This document shows positions 4,936 to 5,436 of a stretch of DNA of 5,436 nt, in pieces. Every line of letters starts with the position of its first letter. Within the stretch, counting starts at the first letter, position 1. This stretch comes from Candidatus Bathyarchaeota archaeon (GTDB taxonomy: Archaea; Thermoproteota; Bathyarchaeia; 40CM-2-53-6; FEN-987), in assembly GCA_003152955.1 (NCBI GenBank), contig PMBQ01000117.1, positions 1-5,436 on the forward strand, written 5' to 3'. The translations under genes were made by a program, and so were the position numbers. Under the pieces are notes generated by a model. It ran no database searches. It had not been told where the DNA came from and saw only the letters and a list, made by a program, of their open reading frames with translations.

Positions 4936-5436
4936 TTAGGATGCAACTGCTCGAACTATGTCTGTCTTCGTTATAATCCCAAAACTTTACCCTTCTTGTC
5001 TACGACCGGCAGACCACTGATCCCATGCTCGATCTTGAGAACAGCTGCGTGCGAAAGTGCTTCCTCCGGTCTAACCGTATACGGGTTGGATGTCATTATG
5101 TCCATGGCGGTCATGGCAGTAAGCTTCGCTGTGGGTGCGAGTTGACTCGTGCGGGTTACACCGTGCTCGCTGGGCTGAGCGACTGCAGGTCGCATGACTG
5201 GCGCGCTCATGACAATATCCGACAAGGTGATTATTCCATGAAGCTTCCCCTCAAACACAAGCACCCTTGAGATACCGTTTCTAGCCATGGCTACTGAGGC
5301 AAGAAAATCGAGTGTGTGGAAGCACGGTGAACACCTTCCGAGTCATCTAATCCTTGACTTTCTCTCTGGACAGGAACAGGCCAAAGTGGAAGCATAGGTC
5401 GGTCTTGGCGACGATTCCCAGGACTACGTTTCCGTC
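4936..5436 (-). pseudogene. Multi-CBS-domain protein, broken by one stop and two frameshifts (5' partial)
   Basis: Read from the right edge, the frame gives the end of one CBS domain (D-G-N-V-V-L-G-I-V-A-K-T-D-L, 5436 to about 5395), then K-V-K-D and a TAG at 5347-5349. The same frame resumes with M-T-R-K-V-F-T-V-L-P (5346-5317), the normal start of a next CBS domain. Homology then jumps frame in a CA-dinucleotide tract (5311-5319) to T-L-D-F-L-A-S-V-A-M-A-R-N-G-I-S-R, running through G-I-I-T-L-S-D-I, a linker, and a third CBS unit (A-M-D-I-M-T-S-N-P-Y-T-V ... G-L-P-V-V-D). A second jump at a GGG run (4978-4980) restores G-I-I-T-K-T-D-I-V-R-A-V-A-S and TAA at 4936-4938. One added CA and one added G would restore both frames, leaving the TAG where V, I or L is usual. 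CBS pairs bind adenosyl ligands and regulate attached or partner proteins. A real pseudogene or clustered sequencing error are both possible. The intact-looking stretch 5288-4971 alone lacks complete domain ends. Confidence 0.82.

Noticed and set aside
5025..5270. Plus-strand open frame of 81 codons
   Set aside because: It is antisense to clear CBS-domain sequence.
5311..5319. CA-dinucleotide tract as a phase-variation switch
   Set aside because: Fewer than five repeat units are present and the gene has two other lesions, so a designed switch is unlikely.
5347..5349. In-frame TAG read as pyrrolysine in an archaeal gene
   Set aside because: The position is normally V, I or L at the edge of a CBS domain, two frameshifts lie nearby, and TAG serves as an ordinary stop for the Mo-enzyme and cupredoxin genes in this window.

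Overview
The window looks archaeal. The promoter-like sites are TATA boxes lying a few tens of bases upstream of starts, not paired -35/-10 boxes. Shine-Dalgarno sequences are weak or absent. One gene is an F420-type flavoprotein (FrhB/FdhB family), and the membrane cupredoxin carries N-glycosylation sequons. Base composition is near balanced. I cannot name the lineage. A respiring member of the Nitrososphaeria/Thermoproteota or Thermoplasmatota would fit, but this is inference.

Layout: the left edge (1-374, + strand) holds the C-terminal domain of a sulfite-oxidase-type molybdopterin oxidoreductase. It converges on a block of genes that are all on the minus strand. Read in the direction of transcription (right to left) these are: the decayed remains of a multi-CBS-domain protein (5436-4936); pyrD for a class 2, quinone-type dihydroorotate dehydrogenase with a TTG start (4833-3787); an unrecognised soluble 199-residue protein with four cysteines (3729-3130); a doubly membrane-anchored blue-copper protein (2948-2325); an FrhB-family iron-sulfur flavoprotein (2137-926); and, 8 bases after it, a four-helix membrane protein (917-453).

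How they may work together: four of the products are redox proteins that would act at or near the membrane. The FrhB-like protein plus the small membrane protein is the most suggestive pair. Together they could form a minimal membrane-attached F420H2 (or ferredoxin) : quinone oxidoreductase, outside the known Fpo and Frh complexes. The cupredoxin could carry electrons on the outer face, and the Mo enzyme and PyrD could donate electrons. Only the tight FrhB/membrane-protein spacing is direct evidence of a functional link. The cupredoxin and the FrhB pair each have their own TATA-like box.

Intergenic regions are short (at most about 190 bases) and contain several perfect short inverted repeats. 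These lie at 2173-2184, 2261-2276, 3026-3043, 3056-3081 and 3743-3755. I see no rRNA, tRNA, CRISPR array, insertion sequence or attachment site.
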